Under the pieces are notes generated by a model. The model was not told the DNA's origin and did no database searches. It worked only from the letters and a program-made list of their open reading frames with translations. Below, piece after piece: positions 6,985 through 10,261 of a DNA stretch of 10,261 nucleotides. The DNA comes from CAJXUU01 sp963975265 (GTDB taxonomy: Bacteria; Bacteroidota; Bacteroidia; Chitinophagales; Saprospiraceae). Location of the stretch: contig CAXBGT010000194.1 in assembly GCA_963975265.1 (NCBI GenBank), positions 1-10,261 on the forward strand, read 5' to 3'. The position numbers were made by a program, and so were the translations under genes. Numbering within the stretch: position 1 is the stretch's first letter; each line of letters starts with the position of its first letter.

Positions 6985-7866
6985 ATGAAAAAATATTTAT
7001 ACATAATAGTAATAGCCACAATAATCGGATCAACATCTTGTGAAGATCCTATAACAGTAGATAATGGCTTCGAAGCATCGCAAATTGTGGTAGATGCATG
7101 GATCACAAACGATGGAGGTCAACAGATTATCGAAGTTAATGAATCTCAGGATTATTTTGACAATAGACTTCCAACAGGGATCACAAATGCTGTAGTCACC
7201 GTTACGAATGGCGTACAGGTATTTAATTTCATACATGTAACCGAGGGGAAATATGCTTGGACTCCACCAACCGTTGGTGAAACAGTAGGTAATGTGGGAG
7301 ATGAATTTTCTCTAAAGATCCAAATAAATGATAGAATATTAACCTCTTCGACTCAACTAAATAGAGTAGCAGAAATTGATAGTATTAGTATATATTTTGA
7401 AGATGAGGCTTTTGGCGCCGATGATGGTTTCTTTGCAGAACTTTATGCCAGAGATCTACCTGGTCAAGGAGATACCTATTGGGTAAAGTCCTACAGAAAT
7501 GATACCTTGCTTAATAGGCCACAAGAACTTAACATCGTTTACGACGCTACTTTTGATGCTGGAACAAACATAGATGGTACTACATTCATACGACCGCTGA
7601 GATTTGCTATAAATGCTATTGACGATGATGGACTTCCGAGGGACCTAAAACAAGGTGATAAAGTAAAATGTGAAATCTATTCTATTTCTAATGCAGCATT
7701 TAGATTTTTGCAAATAGTTCAAGAACAGACCACCAACGGTGATAATTCAATTTTTGCGCTTCCTGTAGCAAATAGTAGAGGAAACATTAGAGACGAGAAT
7801 GGAGGCTTAGTTTTGGGAGTATTCAATGTTGCTGCTGTGAGTAGAGATGAAGCAATATTAAACTAA
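6985..7866 (+). CDS. DUF4249 family outer-membrane lipoprotein, partner of the TonB-dependent receptor
   Basis: The protein has 293 residues. ATG 6985 gives a signal peptide with the lipobox G-S-T-S-C19; the frame extends further upstream but only into the end of the receptor gene. After C19 come the family traits: I-V-V-D-A-W-I-T near 34-41, an N-A-V-V-T-V segment (68-73), a G-D-T-Y-W-V strand (162-167), a V-K-C-E-I-Y-S-I-S segment (227-235) before a Phe-rich helix with Q-x-x-x-N-G-D-N-S-I-F, then A-N-S-R-G-N-I (262-268) and the closing G-V-F-N-V-A-A-V-S. DUF4249 proteins regularly follow a receptor of this type in Bacteroidota, and by position are thought to act as a surface ligand-binding lid or partner, as SusD does for SusC; this role is inferred. 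The 28-bp gap without a terminator points to one transcript. Confidence 0.92.
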   Translation: MKKYLYIIVIATIIGSTSCEDPITVDNGFEASQIVVDAWITNDGGQQIIEVNESQDYFDNRLPTGITNAVVTVTNGVQVFNFIHVTEGKYAWTPPTVGETVGNVGDEFSLKIQINDRILTSSTQLNRVAEIDSISIYFEDEAFGADDGFFAELYARDLPGQGDTYWVKSYRNDTLLNRPQELNIVYDATFDAGTNIDGTTFIRPLRFAINAIDDDGLPRDLKQGDKVKCEIYSISNAAFRFLQIVQEQTTNGDNSIFALPVANSRGNIRDENGGLVLGVFNVAAVSRDEAILN

Positions 7867-7884
7867 AGATTCTGGAGGTGTTTT

Positions 7885-7911
7885 CAGAGGTAAGCTCTGT
7901 TGTACTTTTTT
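7885..7911 (+). terminator. Possible weak terminator of the receptor/DUF4249 operon
   Basis: A short hairpin, CAGAG (7885-7889) with CTCTG (7895-7899) and a 5-nt loop, is followed six bases later by a six-T run (7906-7911), 18 bp after the stop codon. The stem is only 5 bp. The remaining convergent gap to 8016 holds only loose AT-rich hairpins (7932-7967 and 7990-8008). Confidence 0.4.
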
Positions 7912-8016
7912 CGAGTAATTTCTAATTATTTACTTGCAGATTTACAAATCGTCTTTAGACAGCAAGTTTTTCATGATCAAATTTCAGTTTAAAAGCTGAT
8001 CTCTTTTATATCCTCT

Positions 8017-10261
8017 TTATTCTATAATCAACAATTTACTTATAACGTGATTATTTGTCATCAATTTCAAGATGTAAGTTCCACTGATTAAATGCGTGTT
8101 AATCGAGTTTTTACCTACATTTAATTTTCTTGACCGGATGACTTTCTTACCATCGATCTGCCATATTTCTGCAACTGCTGGAAAATCTATATTTATATTG
8201 ATAAATCCACTTGAGGGATTTGGATATAAATCTAATGTTAACTGATTTTCAATGGTGGAGACACCATCTTTGACCGTTGCTTTTATCGGATACCTTATTT
8301 CACAAGAAGAATAGTCGTAATTAACTTGCCATTCAAAAAAGTAAGGTATGACCCCTGGATTTTTAACACTCTCTCCAATTTTTAAATATCCACTAATTAC
8401 TTTATCAAAACCAATAAATTTATCCGAGTATGAAAATTGTGGATCTTCCGTACCTAATTCTAGGATGTTTCTATCTTGATTAGTTGTTAGTTCATAATTT
8501 CCAGGTTGAAAAACATGGTCAAATGATATAACATTTTTACCCGCTATAAAGTCGTTAGTTATTGATTTTATTAGTGTATGTCCCTTCCACAATTCAATTG
8601 TTCTAATACCTGAGATTTGAGTACGTAAAGATAACGTTGATAGATAAATCGGACCATGAACTTTGAAAGCAAGTGTGTCATTGCCAACAAATTGATCATC
8701 AAAAGAACTATTAAGAGGAACTGGTGCCAATCGTTCGAAACCTATGCCCTCATTAGAAACCGTATTACCGGCATAGAATATTGTATCTCTCATCAATGGT
8801 ACCGTAATATAGTTATTACCCGTAGCAATGATCACTTCATCATGAAATTCACGATACCATTTCACTTCTTCTCCAGATAAGGTTAGCGTGGCTTGTTCAC
8901 CAATTAAAACAGTATCTTCGATAACCTCTTCACTTTTTCCAATAAAATCTATTATAACTTCATCTGAAATATATGAATTACAATTAGTTGAAACGGTGAC
9001 TTTGTAAGAATCTGACTTATCGAGGTATATTTCTTGAGTAGTAGCTCCGTTAGACCACTCATATGTTATTCCAGGTATAGTTGATAATTTTAATACCTCA
9101 TCTACACAACCGAAATAAGATTCAGCATAAATTAACTCATCGCTTAACGGTTTGGATTCTATTCTAACATCAAAGAAACTACTCGTTGTCTCGCACCCAT
9201 TCTTTGTAGCTGTCAAATGATAACTACCAGTATTTGCTGTTGTAAAAGTAGGCCCTGTGCTTCCGTCAGACCACAAATATGTTTCAAAAATTTCATCCAA
9301 TTCTATGGTAATTAAATCCTCAGAACAAAGCTCATAGTCATGAAGTTTTAATCTATTAGACAAGCAACCATCTTCAGTGATTGTTATGAAATTATTGGCA
9401 TAATAAAAATCATCAAAGGTAGATCTGAATCCAGATGGCCAATCAACCTCTATAGATTGGATGAATTCAATATCTCCTAATCCAAAATGGGCTACAGTGC
9501 TATTCATTATTCCATAGCTTTTACCTGCCGTAATTTCCCTAACTTGCGAACCTCCAAAATAATTGATCGTCACTTTGGCACCAATTGCATCCCTGTTAGA
9601 ATTCGTGCCTATTAGGTTAATATCTAAATAATTATTAACACCTCCTTCATTTAGCGCTACAACATCTGATTTATTTCCTGTAGCCTGAAAGGAATCTGCA
9701 AAACCAAGATATAAATCAAGGTAGCCATCAGAATTAAAATCCCCAATAGCTCCTGAAAAAGCCCTCTTTCCTCCCTGCTTCATATCGTATTGAGAAAACT
9801 TCATTTCATTATTATAAAGAATATAGCTCTTTGCTGGTTCAGTTATAAAGATATCAAGCCAACCATTATTATCAAAATCGGCAAAAAAACTCTGGTAGGC
9901 AAAACTCTTTGATTCTGCAGGAAGACCACCAAATCTAGTGAAGTGCCCTTCGCCATCATTCAGCATCAGGTCGTGTTCTCTATCATGATTGGCTATGAGA
10001 ACATCAATATCACCGTCATTATCTACATCGCCAGCATCTACAGACCAAGTTTGTGAACCATTTGCAAGTCCAAATTCTTCAGCACTTTCAGTATATGTTC
10101 CATCATTATTATTGATATATAATGTATTTACTCTTCGCCTATCAGTAGGATCAGAAACTCCGGCTCTGCATTTACCTATATAAAGATCTAAGTCACCATC
10201 ATTATCAATATCTGTGAATATGGAGGAATAATTACCTGACATATCGTCCTCTTCACGCGTC
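8017..10261 (-). CDS. T9SS-exported FG-GAP/VCBS and ASPIC/UnbV repeat protein (5' end outside the window)
   Basis: At least 741 residues are visible from the in-window Met at 10242, but the frame stays open six more codons to the right edge and the first visible repeat is already under way, so the start and signal peptide lie outside. Counting from that Met: four FG-GAP/VCBS repeats with Ca-binding D-x-D-x-D-G-x-x-D loops (near 11-20, 72-81, 122-130, 168-176), an ASPIC/UnbV domain (about 205-290, with G-A-K-V and V-D-W-P-S-G), two Ig/PKD-like modules with W-S-[DN]-G (about 300-360 and 367-432), a further Ig-like strand region, a beta-sandwich-like segment (about 500-655) and a type A sorting domain (about 669-741, L-Y-P-N-P-S-S-G). 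The sorting domain targets it through the type IX secretion system to the cell surface or medium. UnbV-type proteins are thought to act in adhesion or protein binding; the exact role is unknown. It converges with the receptor operon. Confidence 0.94.
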   Translation of the reverse strand, partial: TREEDDMSGNYSSIFTDIDNDGDLDLYIGKCRAGVSDPTDRRRVNTLYINNNDGTYTESAEEFGLANGSQTWSVDAGDVDNDGDIDVLIANHDREHDLMLNDGEGHFTRFGGLPAESKSFAYQSFFADFDNNGWLDIFITEPAKSYILYNNEMKFSQYDMKQGGKRAFSGAIGDFNSDGYLDLYLGFADSFQATGNKSDVVALNEGGVNNYLDINLIGTNSNRDAIGAKVTINYFGGSQVREITAGKSYGIMNSTVAHFGLGDIEFIQSIEVDWPSGFRSTFDDFYYANNFITITEDGCLSNRLKLHDYELCSEDLITIELDEIFETYLWSDGSTGPTFTTANTGSYHLTATKNGCETTSSFFDVRIESKPLSDELIYAESYFGCVDEVLKLSTIPGITYEWSNGATTQEIYLDKSDSYKVTVSTNCNSYISDEVIIDFIGKSEEVIEDTVLIGEQATLTLSGEEVKWYREFHDEVIIATGNNYITVPLMRDTIFYAGNTVSNEGIGFERLAPVPLNSSFDDQFVGNDTLAFKVHGPIYLSTLSLRTQISGIRTIELWKGHTLIKSITNDFIAGKNVISFDHVFQPGNYELTTNQDRNILELGTEDPQFSYSDKFIGFDKVISGYLKIGESVKNPGVIPYFFEWQVNYDYSSCEIRYPIKATVKDGVSTIENQLTLDLYPNPSSGFININIDFPAVAEIWQIDGKKVIRSRKLNVGKNSINTHLISGTYILKLMTNNHVISKLLIIE

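Noticed and set aside
4584..7866. SusC/SusD polysaccharide-utilisation pair
   Set aside because: The receptor is shorter than SusC and the lipoprotein has DUF4249 traits, with no SusD motifs and no carbohydrate enzymes nearby.
7932..8008. AT-rich hairpins between the DUF4249 gene and the T9SS gene
   Set aside because: The stems are 6 bp, one with a 24-nt loop and the other almost all A-T, without proper T tracts; such pairings are expected by chance in this composition.
10240..10242. ATG at 10242 as the true start of the T9SS protein
   Set aside because: The frame is open to the window edge, there is no signal peptide here, and the first FG-GAP repeat is already under way.

Overview
The window looks like a chromosomal segment of an AT-rich, gliding-type Bacteroidota, most likely a marine or soil Cytophagales, Saprospirales or Flavobacteriales relative. 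The evidence is a carboxypeptidase-regulatory-like/TonB-dependent receptor paired with a DUF4249 lipoprotein, a secreted protein with a type IX secretion (T9SS) C-terminal sorting domain, a choice-of-anchor B protein, a NUDIX-winged-helix regulator of the Bacteroidota NrtR/AraR type, and two promoters matching the Bacteroidota pattern TTG/TTTG-N19-22-TAnnTTTG. I see no RNA genes, CRISPR arrays, insertion sequences or phage genes. Genus cannot be decided from this sequence alone.

Layout: (1) 2-631 (+), an unrecognised basic protein, possibly cut by the left edge, with two copies of a ~50-60 residue unit around a His/Cys and Tyr/Gly-rich middle; a strong intrinsic terminator follows. (2) 801-1283 (+), cytidine deaminase, convergent and only 15 bp from (3) 1299-2030 (-), a NUDIX-fold regulator whose catalytic glutamates are gone. 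(4) 2265-3807 (+), a secreted choice-of-anchor B protein split by a frameshift near 3264; its C-terminal tail is three copies of a short beta-type repeat. (5) 3956-4360 (-), a small lipoprotein of unknown function. (6) 4584-6956 and 6985-7866 (+), a TonB-dependent receptor and its DUF4249 lipoprotein partner, 28 bp apart and almost certainly one operon. (7) 8017 to the right edge (-), a large T9SS-exported protein with FG-GAP/VCBS repeats, an ASPIC/UnbV domain and Ig-like modules, its 5' end outside the window.

Most of the window is envelope biology: a TonB-driven outer-membrane uptake pair, two more secreted or surface beta proteins and one orphan lipoprotein. The cytosolic genes are the deaminase (pyrimidine salvage) and the regulator. 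The regulator is divergent from the choice-of-anchor B gene and the small lipoprotein is divergent from the receptor operon; each divergent gap (about 220-235 bp) holds a clear inverted repeat that could be an operator. I do not see a convincing new multi-gene system. The observations most worth following are the frameshifted surface protein with its repeat tail, the duplicated His/Cys protein, the sensor-only NUDIX regulator with its nearby palindrome, and the substrate-unknown receptor/DUF4249 locus.
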